Below, piece by piece: positions 1 to 8,418 of a stretch of 64,000 nucleotides of DNA; the stretch's first letter is position 1, and the number at the start of each line of letters is the position of its first letter. The translations under genes were made by a program, and so were the position numbers. The notes beneath the pieces were generated by a model. That model saw only the letters and a program-made list of their open reading frames with translations, ran no database searches and was not told the origin of the DNA. This DNA comes from JAHJQZ01 sp963675235 (lineage in GTDB: Bacteria; Pseudomonadota; Alphaproteobacteria; Rhizobiales; Devosiaceae), in NCBI GenBank assembly GCA_963675235.2, contig CAXXFU010000003.1:22931-86930 (forward strand), given 5' to 3'.

Positions 1-1139
1 ACGGTCAGCTCGAACCCTTCGCGGCGCATGGTCTCGATGAGAACGGCGAGTTGGAGTTCGCCGCGTCCGGCAACCTCGAAACTGTCGGCGTCTGTACCGC
101 GGGTGACGCGAATGGCGACATTGCCCTCGGCTTCGCGGCGCAGGCGATCGAGGATGACGCGCGACTGCACCTTGTCTCCCTCGCGCCCGGCAAACGGGCC
201 GTCATTGATGCGAAAGGTCATCGACAGCGTCGGCGGATCGATCGGCCGCGCTTCCAATGGCTCGCTGACCTGCGGCACGGCAATGGTATCGGCCACCGTT
301 GCCGTCTCGAGACCGGCAATGGCGACGATGTCACCGGCTTCGCCGATATCGATGGGCTGGCGTTCGATGCCACGGAAGGCCAGCACCTTGGAGACGCGCC
401 CCTTCTCGATGGTCTCGCCGTCGCGATGCATGGCGTGCACCGGCTCGCCGGCCTTGATCGACCCCGAAAGAATGCGTCCGGTCAGAATGCGGCCGAGGAA
501 GGGATTGCGCTCGATGGTCGTCACCAACATGCGGAACGGGCCGATCTCGACCTTGGGCTCTTCCACATGCTTGACGACGAGATCGAGCAGCGGCGCGACG
601 CTGTCGGTCGGGCCGGCGGGATCTGCGGCCATCCAGCCCTGCTTGGCCGAGCCGTAAAGGATCGGGAAATCGAGCTGTTCCTCGTGGGCGTCGAGCGCCA
701 CGAACAGGTCGAACACCTCGTTGACAACCTCGACATGGCGTTCATCGGGCTTGTCGATCTTGTTGATGGCAACGATCGGCTTGAGACCCAGCGCCAGCGC
801 CTTGCTGAGAACGAACTTGGTCTGCGGCATCGGCCCTTCGGCCGCATCGACCAGGATGACTACGCCGTCGACCATACTGAGGATGCGCTCGACCTCGCCG
901 CCGAAATCGGCGTGGCCGGGGGTGTCGACGATGTTGATGCGGGTGTCGTGCCACATCAGCGAGGTGACCTTGGCGAGAATGGTGATGCCGCGCTCGCGCT
1001 CGAGATCGTTGGAGTCCATCATCCGCTCCTCGGTCCGCTGGTTGTCGCGGAAGGAACCGGACTGCTTGAGCAGGACATCGATCAGCGTGGTCTTGCCGTG
1101 GTCAACGTGAGCGATGATCGCGATATTGCGCAATTTCAT
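1..1139 (-). CDS. typA: Ribosome-associated GTPase TypA/BipA, 5' part (runs off left edge)
   Basis: This is the N-terminal 379 codons of the translational GTPase TypA (BipA), which binds the 70S ribosome and helps 50S assembly and stress responses. The protein opens MKLRNIAIIAHVDHGKTTL, giving the G1 P-loop (HVDHGKT), followed by the switch II box DTPGHADF and the NKID base-recognition motif, the standard elongation-factor GTPase set. The beta-barrel domain II and part of the following domain are also present; the C-terminus lies outside the window. The ATG is the first in-frame start before the G domain. It stands alone on the minus strand, divergent from the iron operon. Confidence 0.97.
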   Translation of the reverse strand, partial: MKLRNIAIIAHVDHGKTTLIDVLLKQSGSFRDNQRTEERMMDSNDLERERGITILAKVTSLMWHDTRINIVDTPGHADFGGEVERILSMVDGVVILVDAAEGPMPQTKFVLSKALALGLKPIVAINKIDKPDERHVEVVNEVFDLFVALDAHEEQLDFPILYGSAKQGWMAADPAGPTDSVAPLLDLVVKHVEEPKVEIGPFRMLVTTIERNPFLGRILTGRILSGSIKAGEPVHAMHRDGETIEKGRVSKVLAFRGIERQPIDIGEAGDIVAIAGLETATVADTIAVPQVSEPLEARPIDPPTLSMTFRINDGPFAGREGDKVQSRVILDRLRREAEGNVAIRVTRGTDADSFEVAGRGELQLAVLIETMRREGFELT

Positions 1140-1497
1140 TGGGTAGCCATACCTAATTGGGGTTGCGCGGGTCCTGGGGCATCGGGCGAAACCGGCCTGC
1201 GGCTTCGTATCTGACCGATGCGCATAACCGGACCGGAACACGCGCGCGAAATCTGTCTAGCGCGCGTGCTCTATCCGAAGGCGGTCACCGAGACAAGTCA
1301 AAACGGGCGGAAGCCGGGCTTTCGGGGCGTCCGTCCGCCGCATGAGGCGTTCCGCTGCCTCCATCCGGATTGTTTTCCTATCTGGCTAGAACCGTTCCAA
1401 CTTGCTGCCATTTCTATTGATTCCGACAGGCCGACCCGGCTAACCGTCTCGCTCAACTTTAATGACGGGGCCTTGACCCCCGCCGATTGGAGACAAA
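1140..1497. other. Gene-free gap between typA and the siderophore operon
   Basis: This divergent 358-base gap should hold the typA promoter and that of the siderophore operon. It contains a perfect 9-bp inverted repeat with a 12-base loop (arms 1239-1247 and 1260-1268) that has no T-run after it on either strand, and a candidate iron box at 1386-1400. Reading frames that cross it do not resemble any protein family I recognise. Confidence 0.6.
1386..1400. promoter_or_regulatory. Candidate ICE/Irr iron-responsive box
   Basis: CTAGAACCGTTCCAA matches the TTAGAA-N3-TTCTAA palindrome of rhizobial iron control elements at 10 of 12 fixed positions. It lies about 100 bases upstream of the siderophore-binding protein gene, a sensible place for iron control. 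Irr recognition is an inference from motif and gene function only. Confidence 0.35.
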
Positions 1498-2400
1498 ATG
1501 AAGATCAGCCACCCTCTCGCGGTCGCCGCCCTGGCAACCGCTCTCGTAGCATCCCCCACCCTTTCCGCCGACACAGTCACCATCGCCCATGCCCAGGGCG
1601 AGACCGAGGTTCCGGTCAATCCCGAGAAAGTGGTGAGCTTCGATCTCGCCACGCTCGATACGCTGCAGGCGCTCGGCATTGACGTCGCCGGCGTGCCGGC
1701 CTTCAACATGCCGGCCAATCTCGACGCATATGAAGGCGACGACTACATCAAGGTCGGTTCGCTGTTCGAGCCCGACTACGAGGCGGTCAACGCCCTTCAG
1801 CCCGACCTGATCATCGTCGCCGGGCGGTCCTCAGACGCCTATGGCGAATTGAGCGCCATCGCTCCGACCATCGATTTGTCCAACGACTGGGCCGATTTCG
1901 TCCCCTCGGTGAAGCGCAACAGTCTCGCCCTCGGCCAGATCTTCGATCGCACTGCCGAAATCGAGGCTCTGATTGCCGATTTCGACGCCCGCGTCGCAGG
2001 CTTCGGCGAACAGACCAGGGACTTCGGCACCGCCCTGATCATCATGTCCTCGGGTGGCGAGATCACCGCCTATGGTCCCGGATCGCGTTTCGGGTTCGTG
2101 CATGACACGCTCGGCATCACCCCGGCGATCGCGGACGTGGAGGCGGCGACCCATGGCGACGCCGTATCTTTCGAGTTCCTGCTCGAAACCGATCCGGACT
2201 GGCTGATCGTGCTCGACCGCGACGCCGCCGTCGGCCAGCAGGCCGATTCGGCCATGCAGGTGCTCGACAACGAGTTGATGCACGAGACCAGCGCCTTCAA
2301 GAACGATCGCATCATCTATGTCGACAGCGCGCGCTGGTATGTCACCAATGGTGGCATTGCCAATCTCAACGCCATCGTCGACGAGCTGGCCGGCGACTGA
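1498..2400 (+). CDS. Ferric-siderophore ABC transporter, periplasmic binding protein (FatB/CeuE/YclQ type)
   Basis: This class III (cluster A-II) binding protein captures a ferric siderophore in the periplasm and hands it to the permease pair encoded next. It has a Sec signal peptide (about residues 1-24, cut after the LSA region) with no lipobox cysteine, so it should be soluble. The body has the two-lobe layout of the family, including the conserved PDLIIVAGRSS segment near residue 103 and a C-terminal YVTNGGIANLNAIVDEL helix. At 300 residues its length is normal for CeuE/FatB proteins. The likely ligand class is catecholate siderophores, by family only. It is the first gene of a four-gene importer. 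Confidence 0.9.
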   Translation: MKISHPLAVAALATALVASPTLSADTVTIAHAQGETEVPVNPEKVVSFDLATLDTLQALGIDVAGVPAFNMPANLDAYEGDDYIKVGSLFEPDYEAVNALQPDLIIVAGRSSDAYGELSAIAPTIDLSNDWADFVPSVKRNSLALGQIFDRTAEIEALIADFDARVAGFGEQTRDFGTALIIMSSGGEITAYGPGSRFGFVHDTLGITPAIADVEAATHGDAVSFEFLLETDPDWLIVLDRDAAVGQQADSAMQVLDNELMHETSAFKNDRIIYVDSARWYVTNGGIANLNAIVDELAGD

Positions 2401-2459
2401 CCCCCTGTCTCAGCCAGCGACCGGCCGGGCCGCGCTTGCGCAACCCGGCCGGCACGATC

Positions 2460-3431
2460 ATGCGCAATTCCGTTCTTCTCGCAGCCGCCTTCATCGCCAT
2501 CATCGGCCTGAGTATTGCCAGCCTGTTCATCGGGGTGAGCGATGTCAGCCTGACGACGCTTTTTTCCGGCCAGGACGACAGCCGAGCGCTGCTGATCCTT
2601 CTTGCCAGCCGCATTCCGCGCACGCTGGCGCTCATTCTGGCCGGCGCGTCCATGGCCATTGCCGGCCTCTTGCTGCAGATGCTGGCGCGCAACCGCTTCG
2701 TCGAGCCCTCGACCGTGGGCACTGTCGAATCCGCGTCACTTGGCCTTTTGACCACGCTGGTTCTGTGGCCAGGGGCGCCGGTCATGGTCAAGATGTTGAT
2801 TGCCGCCGCCTTCGCGCTGGCCGGCACGGCGCTGTTTCTGAAGATCCTCTCTCTGGTCAAGTGGCGCGACATCCTCATCGTGCCTCTGGTCGGACTGATG
2901 CTCAGCGGCGTCATCGCCTCGGCGACCGATTTCTTCGCCTATCGCTTCGAGCTGCTGCAGGCCCTCAGCGCCTGGCGCACCGGCGATTTCTCCGGCGTCC
3001 TGCGCGGCCGCTACGAGATGCTCTGGCTCACCCTGGCGCTGGCCATCGCCACCTATGTCACTGCCGACCGCTTCACCGTGGCCGGTCTCGGCGCCGATTT
3101 TGCCACCAATCTCGGCCTGGCCTACAAGCGCATTGTCGGCCTGGGGCTGACCATTGTCGCCCTGATGACCGCCATCATCACGGTCACCGTCGGCACCATT
3201 CCCTTTCTCGGCCTGATCGTGCCCAACCTGGTGCGCCTGTCCTTTGGCGACAACATGCGCGCCGGCCTGCCCCATGTCGCCCTGATGGGCGCCGGGCTGG
3301 TGCTTTTGAGCGACATTGCCGGCCGGCTCATCCGGTTTCCCTACGAGATCCCGATCGGTACCGTCATGGGCGTCATCGGCTCGATCATCTTCCTTTATCT
3401 TCTGCTCAGGCGGAGCACGGCCAATGCCTGA
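2460..3431 (+). CDS. Ferric-siderophore ABC transporter permease 1 (CeuB/YclN type)
   Basis: A FecCD/BtuC-family permease of 323 residues with about nine hydrophobic segments. The loop GLLLQMLARNRFVEPSTVG near residue 60 is the conserved family block that follows the first periplasmic region, and a later stretch around GTIPFLGLIVPNLVRL contacts the ATPase. I used the ATG that starts MRNSVLL; a TTG eight codons upstream would also be open. It lies 59 bases after the binding protein gene and overlaps the second permease gene by 8 bases, so the two are translationally coupled and probably form a heterodimer. Confidence 0.9.
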   Translation: MRNSVLLAAAFIAIIGLSIASLFIGVSDVSLTTLFSGQDDSRALLILLASRIPRTLALILAGASMAIAGLLLQMLARNRFVEPSTVGTVESASLGLLTTLVLWPGAPVMVKMLIAAAFALAGTALFLKILSLVKWRDILIVPLVGLMLSGVIASATDFFAYRFELLQALSAWRTGDFSGVLRGRYEMLWLTLALAIATYVTADRFTVAGLGADFATNLGLAYKRIVGLGLTIVALMTAIITVTVGTIPFLGLIVPNLVRLSFGDNMRAGLPHVALMGAGLVLLSDIAGRLIRFPYEIPIGTVMGVIGSIIFLYLLLRRSTANA

Positions 3432-4413
3432 GACCGCCGCCTTTTGCGCACCGCGCAACCTGCTTTTCCGCCCCGGCACCGTCATCGGTTTGCTGGCGAT
3501 CGTCGCGTTGGTGCTTTGCCTCATGTTCATGACACTGGGCGCCCGCGGCAATTGGGACTTCGTCCTGATGTTCCGCGGCCGCAAGCTGGCCGCGCTCGTT
3601 CTCGTCGGATCTGCCGTCGCCGTTTCGACGGTTGCCTTCCAGACCGTCACCGGCAACCGCATCCTCACCCCGGCGATCATGGGTTTCGACGCCCTTTTCA
3701 TTCTCCTGCGCACGGTCTTGGTCTTCACCTTCGGCGGCTTTGCCGTCCTGACAGCCGGTTCGCAGCTGATGTTCGCGCTCGAGCTCGTCGTCATGTCCGG
3801 TTTCGCCATGCTCATCTATGGCGCGCTGTTCTTCGGCGCCCGGCGCTCGCTGCACCTTGTCATGCTCGTCGGCATCGTCCTCGGCGTGCTGTTTCGCTCG
3901 CTCACCGGCCTGATGGTCCGCCTGATCGATCCCAACGAATTCGCCATGCTTCAGGACATGTTCTATGCCGGTTTCAATTCGGTCAAACCCGACCTGCTGG
4001 GGGTTTCGGCACTGATCATCTTCGCCGCAATCCTGTTCGCCTGGCCGCGTCTTCATGCCTGGGACGTGCTGGCGCTGGGGCGCGACAGCGCCGTCAGTCT
4101 CGGCCTCGATCACCGCCGCGAGACCATGATCGTCCTGTTGCTGGTCACGGTGATGATCTCGGTTTCGACCGCCCTTGTCGGCCCGGTGACCTTTTTCGGC
4201 CTTCTGGTGGCCAATCTCGCCTATCTGGTCACGCCGTCGCACAGGCACCGGCACATCCTGCCCGTGGCCATGCTCATCGCCGTCATCTGCCTGATCGGCG
4301 GACAGATGGTGCTCGAGCGGGTTTTCGCCTTCAACACCAGCCTGTCGATCATCATCGAGTTCGTCGGCGGCATCACCTTCATTTTCCTGCTTTTGAGGGG
4401 CAAGGCCAGATGA
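3424..4413 (+). CDS. Ferric-siderophore ABC transporter permease 2 (CeuC/YclO type)
   Basis: The second FecCD-family permease, 329 residues, partner of the preceding one. It carries about nine membrane segments, the family block around VAFQTVTGNRILTPAIMG near residue 72 and the ATPase-contact region VGPVTFFGLLVANLAYLV. It begins inside the end of the upstream gene and its stop overlaps the ATPase start (ATGA), so the permeases and ATPase are made together. The CeuC/YclO branch is recognisable by its relatively short N-terminus and by always occurring with a YclN-type partner. Confidence 0.9.
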   Translation: MPETAAFCAPRNLLFRPGTVIGLLAIVALVLCLMFMTLGARGNWDFVLMFRGRKLAALVLVGSAVAVSTVAFQTVTGNRILTPAIMGFDALFILLRTVLVFTFGGFAVLTAGSQLMFALELVVMSGFAMLIYGALFFGARRSLHLVMLVGIVLGVLFRSLTGLMVRLIDPNEFAMLQDMFYAGFNSVKPDLLGVSALIIFAAILFAWPRLHAWDVLALGRDSAVSLGLDHRRETMIVLLLVTVMISVSTALVGPVTFFGLLVANLAYLVTPSHRHRHILPVAMLIAVICLIGGQMVLERVFAFNTSLSIIIEFVGGITFIFLLLRGKAR

Positions 4414-5177
4414 TCAGCATCCGCAACGTCTCCAAGTCCTATGATCAGGCCCTGGTCGTTGACGGCGTGTCGCTCGACATCCCGCGCCAGGGCGTCACAG
4501 CCATCATCGGTCCGAACGGCGCCGGCAAGTCGACGCTCTTGTCGATGATCGCGCGCCTTCTGCCGATGAGCGCCGGCGCGATCACCATCGACGGGCTCGA
4601 TGTCTCCCGCACGCCGGGGGACACGCTGGCGCGCAAGCTCGCCATCCTGCGCCAGGACAACCACACCAGCGCCCGCCTCAGCGTTTTCGATCTGGTCTCG
4701 TTCGGCCGCTATCCGCATTCAAAAGGTCGGCTCACCGAGATCGACCGCGCCAAGGTCGACGAAGCGCTCGGTTTTCTCGGTCTCGACGAATTGAAGGACC
4801 GTTTCATCGACGAACTGTCGGGCGGCCAGCGCCAGCGCGCCTATGTCGCCATGGTATTGGCTCAGGACACCGAGTTCGTGCTGCTCGACGAGCCGCTCAA
4901 CAATCTCGACATGAAGCATGCCGTCACCATGATGCAGCTGCTGCGCCGGGCCGCGCGCGAGCTCGGCAAGACCGTGGTTCTGGTCCTGCACGACATCAAT
5001 TTCGCCTCGGTCTATGCCGATCACATCATCGCCATGCGCGACGGTCAGCTCGCCCATGCCGGCACGCCCGCCGAGGTGATCACGCCGGCAATCATGCGCG
5101 ACATCTACGATATCGAGGTCGGCGTGCACGCCATCGCCGGCCAGCTTATCAGCGTCTACTACGATCAGGAGAGATGA
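4410..5177 (+). CDS. Ferric-siderophore ABC transporter ATP-binding protein (CeuD/YclP type)
   Basis: A 255-residue ATPase that powers the importer at the cytoplasmic face. Walker A is GPNGAGKST at residues 34-42, the signature LSGGQRQR begins near residue 136, Walker B VLLDEP lies near 157, and the switch histidine sits in VLHDINFA. The sequence QDNHTSARLSVFDLVSFGRYPHSKGR is typical of the iron-chelate (FepC-like) class. It overlaps the second permease gene by four bases and is followed after one base by DUF2218. Confidence 0.95.
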   Translation: MISIRNVSKSYDQALVVDGVSLDIPRQGVTAIIGPNGAGKSTLLSMIARLLPMSAGAITIDGLDVSRTPGDTLARKLAILRQDNHTSARLSVFDLVSFGRYPHSKGRLTEIDRAKVDEALGFLGLDELKDRFIDELSGGQRQRAYVAMVLAQDTEFVLLDEPLNNLDMKHAVTMMQLLRRAARELGKTVVLVLHDINFASVYADHIIAMRDGQLAHAGTPAEVITPAIMRDIYDIEVGVHAIAGQLISVYYDQER

Positions 5178-5178
5178 G

Positions 5179-5547
5179 ATGACCGCCATCTTCACCCGCT
5201 ACGAAACCGCCGACGCCAGCAAATACCTCATGCAATTGTGCAAGCACTTCGCCCACAAGGTGCCGGCCTCCTGGGACGAGACCAGTGCGCATGTGAGTTT
5301 CGGGCCGGGCAGTTGCGCCATGACGGCCTCAGAGACTGAACTGAGCTTCGTCTGCCGCGCCGACACTCCGGACGACCTGCAGCGCCTCATCCACGTCGTC
5401 GAGGCCCATCTCATCCGCTTCGCCTGGCGCGACAGCGTCGAGCTCGACTGGGCCGACGAGCGCGGCGAGCCGGTCATCAAGACTGAAGCACTGTCCGCGA
5501 TGCTGGCCGCGGAACGCGAGAAATTCGCGTCCAAACGCCTGCACTGA
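5179..5547 (+). CDS. DUF2218 domain protein linked to siderophore uptake
   Basis: A 122-residue cytoplasmic protein of the DUF2218 family. It has no signal peptide or membrane segment. Family members sit repeatedly beside siderophore transporters and siderophore reductases, and this one follows the ATPase gene by a single base, so it is the last gene of the iron operon. The conserved core is the segment KYLMQLCKHFAHK near the N-terminus with a following beta-rich region. A role in handling iron released from the siderophore is plausible but not shown by the sequence. Confidence 0.85.
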   Translation: MTAIFTRYETADASKYLMQLCKHFAHKVPASWDETSAHVSFGPGSCAMTASETELSFVCRADTPDDLQRLIHVVEAHLIRFAWRDSVELDWADERGEPVIKTEALSAMLAAEREKFASKRLH

Positions 5548-5585
5548 TCCGGCGCGGCCGCGACCGATGGATGCCCTGATCCCGT

Positions 5586-5975
5586 TCAGACCTCGGCAGT
5601 CCAGCGCCATGCGGTAAAGACAATCCACGCCAGCGTAGCGATCTCGATCGCCGAGAAGAAGGCGTAGTGCAGCGTAAGGCCGGGCGTGATCGCGGTGACA
5701 ATCTGCACGACGATGAAAAAGGCGCCAATGACGATATTGGCCCAGCGATTCCAACGGTGCGGCGCCAGGCGCGACACCAGGATCATGATCATGCCGAGTT
5801 CCATCATGGCACTCATGATGAGCAGGAAGGTCTGGTTCATCTCCGTGCCATCCACCACACCGGTCAGCAACTGGGTGAGGGTAGGTCCGTAGTAGAGCGA
5901 GAGAACGTCGCAGAACAGATAGTTGATGAACAGGAAGACCCAGAGAACGAAGAGCTTTTCGCGTGTCGTCGGCAT
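5586..5975 (-). CDS. DUF6326 family small membrane protein
   Basis: A 129-residue protein with four predicted membrane helices (around residues 8-28, 50-66, 76-95 and 100-120) and very little else. It resembles the DUF6326 family, whose function is unknown. The segment LFVLWVFLFINYLFCDVLSL opens the first helix. It ends 38 bases from the stop of the convergent iron operon and is transcribed alone. Confidence 0.75.
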   Translation of the reverse strand: MPTTREKLFVLWVFLFINYLFCDVLSLYYGPTLTQLLTGVVDGTEMNQTFLLIMSAMMELGMIMILVSRLAPHRWNRWANIVIGAFFIVVQIVTAITPGLTLHYAFFSAIEIATLAWIVFTAWRWTAEV

Positions 5976-6109
5976 GATATCCCCCTCGGCCTGACGCTAA
6001 CGAAGCGTCAATCAGATAGCATTGCCTGAGAAACTCTTGTTGCGGCCAATGGCCGCCGCCGGCGCCAGGGCGCAAGACTTACCGACAATTGGCATCGCGC
6101 GAGGTTGCT

Positions 6110-6313
6110 TCAGTGGCCGATGCGGTCAGCCTCTTCCTCGGAGATATTGCGGGCCTCGTCGATGGTGAGCAGGGGCACACCCTTGCGGATGGGGAAGGCC
6201 ATGCGGGCTGCCCGCGAGATCAGCTCCGTCCGGTCGGCGGAAAGCGTCAACCGCGTCTTGGTCAGGGGACACACCAGCATTTCGAGCATGCGCGGGTCGA
6301 GTTCACGCTCCAT
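6110..6313 (-). CDS. Trm112 family protein (YcaR-like)
   Basis: A 67-residue protein of the Trm112/YcaR family, small partners that in eukaryotes and archaea activate methyltransferases; the bacterial role is unclear. The typical opening LDPRMLEMLVCPLTKTRL is present, as is the AFPIRKGVPLL block. Only one cysteine remains in the N-terminal CP motif, so the zinc-binding set seen in some members is missing. It follows the LON-domain gene by 17 bases, and the three genes cnoX, LON-domain and this one form one minus-strand unit. Confidence 0.88.
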   Translation of the reverse strand: MERELDPRMLEMLVCPLTKTRLTLSADRTELISRAARMAFPIRKGVPLLTIDEARNISEEEADRIGH

Positions 6314-6330
6314 GATGCCCCCCGATCGCT

Positions 6331-7002
6331 TTACTGCAGCATGTGGCCGGAGCGCGAGCGGGCCATCTCGACTTCGGCCAGCGCCACCAGCGCTTCGGCC
6401 CGTTCCTTCAGGCTCGCCGCTTCCAGCAGCAATTGGCGTTCGGCCGGACCGAACGGGGCAAGCATCGAGGAGACGTTGACCAGGTCCGCCGTGCCGGTCT
6501 GGTCAACCTCTTCCCAGTCGACATCGATATCGGCGAAATCGGCATAGGACTTCATCACCGTGACGAAGCGGTTGCGATCGACCTGTTCCTCGCCGCGCGC
6601 CGGCTCGAAATCGCCGGCAAAAGGCTTGGCGTCGAAGGTGAAGCGCCGGAACAGCTCGTCTCCCGGCAGTTCCGTTTCGAGCTGCACCCGGCACACGCCT
6701 TCGAGCACGATCAGATAGTGGTCGTCGGCACTTTCCTCGAAATGAACGATGCGTCCGAGACAACCGGTCTCGCGCAGCGCCACATCCTTGCCTTCCGGCG
6801 ATTCCTCCTTAGCGCTCATCGGCTGCACCAGAACGACAAGCCGCTCCTCGCCGAGCGCTTTGTCGATAAGCTCGATATAGCGCGGCTCGAAGACGTTGAG
6901 CGGCCGGCTGGTGCTGGGCAGCAACAGCGCCCCGTTGAGTGGAAACACCGGGGCGCTCGCTGGCAGATCGAAGACTGTTTCGGCCTTACGCAACAGGCTC
7001 AA
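6331..7002 (-). CDS. LON peptidase substrate-binding domain protein
   Basis: A stand-alone LON N-terminal (PUA-like) domain of 223 residues, without the ATPase and protease parts of Lon. The domain begins FPLNGALLLPSTSRPLNVFEPRY, the family hallmark. Its role is not established; peptide or protein binding is assumed from Lon. The start is TTG, directly after the stop of the thioredoxin gene (TGA, GGA, TTG), with GAGG of that junction serving as ribosome binding site, so translation is coupled. No ATG lies closer to the domain start. Confidence 0.9.
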   Translation of the reverse strand: MSLLRKAETVFDLPASAPVFPLNGALLLPSTSRPLNVFEPRYIELIDKALGEERLVVLVQPMSAKEESPEGKDVALRETGCLGRIVHFEESADDHYLIVLEGVCRVQLETELPGDELFRRFTFDAKPFAGDFEPARGEEQVDRNRFVTVMKSYADFADIDVDWEEVDQTGTADLVNVSSMLAPFGPAERQLLLEAASLKERAEALVALAEVEMARSRSGHMLQ

Positions 7003-7005
7003 TCC

Positions 7006-7938
7006 TCACGAAAACAGGGCCGCGGACAAAAGCCGCCGGCCCTTGAGGGTGGCCGGATCCTTGGGACCCCAGGCCTCGAGAAGCTCGAGCAGCTTCTTGC
7101 GGGCGGCGTCGTCGTTCCAGGAACGGTCGCGGCGCATGAGCGCCACCAGCGCCTCGGCCGCCTCGGTGCGGAAGCCCTTGGCGTTGAGGGCGATGGCGAG
7201 GTCGAACCGGGCCTGGTGGTCGTCCTGGTCGGCGGCAACGCGCCGTTCGAGGTCCTCGACCGAGCCGAGCGCCGCCGCTTCCTCGTTGAGCGCCACGGCT
7301 TTTTCGAGCGCGGCATAGCTGGCGTGGGACTTGCCCTCTTCGGGCAGAACACTCAGCACCGCCTTGACCTGATCGATCTGTCCGGCGGCGTGGTAGAGCC
7401 CGGCCAGCCCGATCAGGGCATCGATATTGGCCGGCTGCTGATCGAGGATGGCGGCATAGATCTGCTCGGCGGTGGCGACATCGCCGGCCTCAGCCGCCTC
7501 GCCGGCCGCCTCGAGCGCCTTGGCGAGGTCGTCACCGGCGTCGGCGCCCTCGCCCTTCGGCGCGGCCTGCATGATGTGATCGACGAACCGGCGGATCTCG
7601 CTTTCGGGCAAAGCGCCCATGAAGCCGTCGACCGGCTTGCCGTCGGCAAAGGCGTAAACGGTCGGGATCGACTGGATACGCAACTGGCCGGCGATCTCCT
7701 GATTCTCGTCGACATTGATCTTGACGAGCTTGACCTTGCCCTTGAGATCGTTGACGACGCGCTCGATGGCCGGGCCGAGGGTCCGGCACGGACCGCACCA
7801 GGGCGCCCAGAAATCGACGAGAACCGGCTGCTGACGCGAGGCGTCGATGACGTCCTTCTGGAAGCTTGCGGACGTGGCCTCGACCACGAGAGCGCTTTGT
7901 CCAGCTCCATTCGCCACTGCGCCATTTTCGAATGTCAT
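7006..7938 (-). CDS. cnoX: Thioredoxin-TPR co-chaperone (CnoX/YbbN-like)
   Basis: A 310-residue fusion of an N-terminal thioredoxin fold (about residues 16-125) and C-terminal TPR-like helices. The active site WCGPC is at residues 47-51, so it keeps both cysteines, unlike E. coli CnoX which has SxxC. The family holds unfolding or oxidised clients and passes them to GroEL or DnaK. I chose the ATG nine bases downstream of the first possible one because AAAGG then lies at normal spacing; the alternative MNDM start adds three residues. It is the first gene of the unit with the LON-domain and Trm112-like genes. Confidence 0.9.
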   Translation of the reverse strand: MTFENGAVANGAGQSALVVEATSASFQKDVIDASRQQPVLVDFWAPWCGPCRTLGPAIERVVNDLKGKVKLVKINVDENQEIAGQLRIQSIPTVYAFADGKPVDGFMGALPESEIRRFVDHIMQAAPKGEGADAGDDLAKALEAAGEAAEAGDVATAEQIYAAILDQQPANIDALIGLAGLYHAAGQIDQVKAVLSVLPEEGKSHASYAALEKAVALNEEAAALGSVEDLERRVAADQDDHQARFDLAIALNAKGFRTEAAEALVALMRRDRSWNDDAARKKLLELLEAWGPKDPATLKGRRLLSAALFS

Positions 7939-8223
7939 GTCGTTCATCCTTTGAGAAGTCTGCGGCGCTCGGGCTCGTCCCCTGCGGGATCGGAGCACGG
8001 CTCCGCAACTTGTGCCAATCGCAAATCTGCCCGGTCGACCGGGGATGGCCGCACCGAACCTGCGTTCGCCCCGTTGTCGCAGACAGGCCCTCACCAATGC
8101 AAGTCTCTCCTGCGTCAACGGTGCCGTGAGTTTTCGGTTGCAAACCCGTTTCGATTTCGGCATATAGGCGCGCACCGGCCCTGCGCCAAGCCTTCTAGGC
8201 CTGTTGCATGGGTGCCGTGACAA

Positions 8224-8298
8224 GCGGGCGTAGCTCAGGGGTAGAGCGCAACCTTGCCAAGGTTGATGTCGTGAGTTCGAATCTCATCGCCCGCTCCA
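8224..8298 (+). tRNA. tRNA-Gly (anticodon GCC)
   Basis: A complete cloverleaf of 75 bases including an encoded CCA end. The acceptor arms GCGGGCG and CGCCCGC pair fully, the anticodon arm CAACC/GGTTG encloses the loop TTGCCAA with anticodon GCC at 8256-8258, and the T arm is GTGAG/CTCAT with TTCGAAT in the loop. It decodes GGC and GGU. Confidence 0.97.
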
Positions 8299-8418
8299 TT
8301 TTCCCAAACAGAACGGTTTTTCGCGTCTTGTGAGGCGGTTTTGTACCGCGCCGGCCATAGGCCGGGCGGACGCTTCGCTTTGTGATGTCTTTGTGCCGGT
8401 CGGCGTCGAAACACCAGT

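Noticed and set aside
2736..3815. A 359-codon minus-strand frame across the siderophore permeases
   Set aside because: It overlaps two convincing permease genes and shows only mirror-frame composition.
8348..8371. A GC-rich hairpin between tRNA-Gly and apbE, considered as a terminator
   Set aside because: The stem is imperfect and no T-run follows it on the apbE strand, so it is too weak to list.
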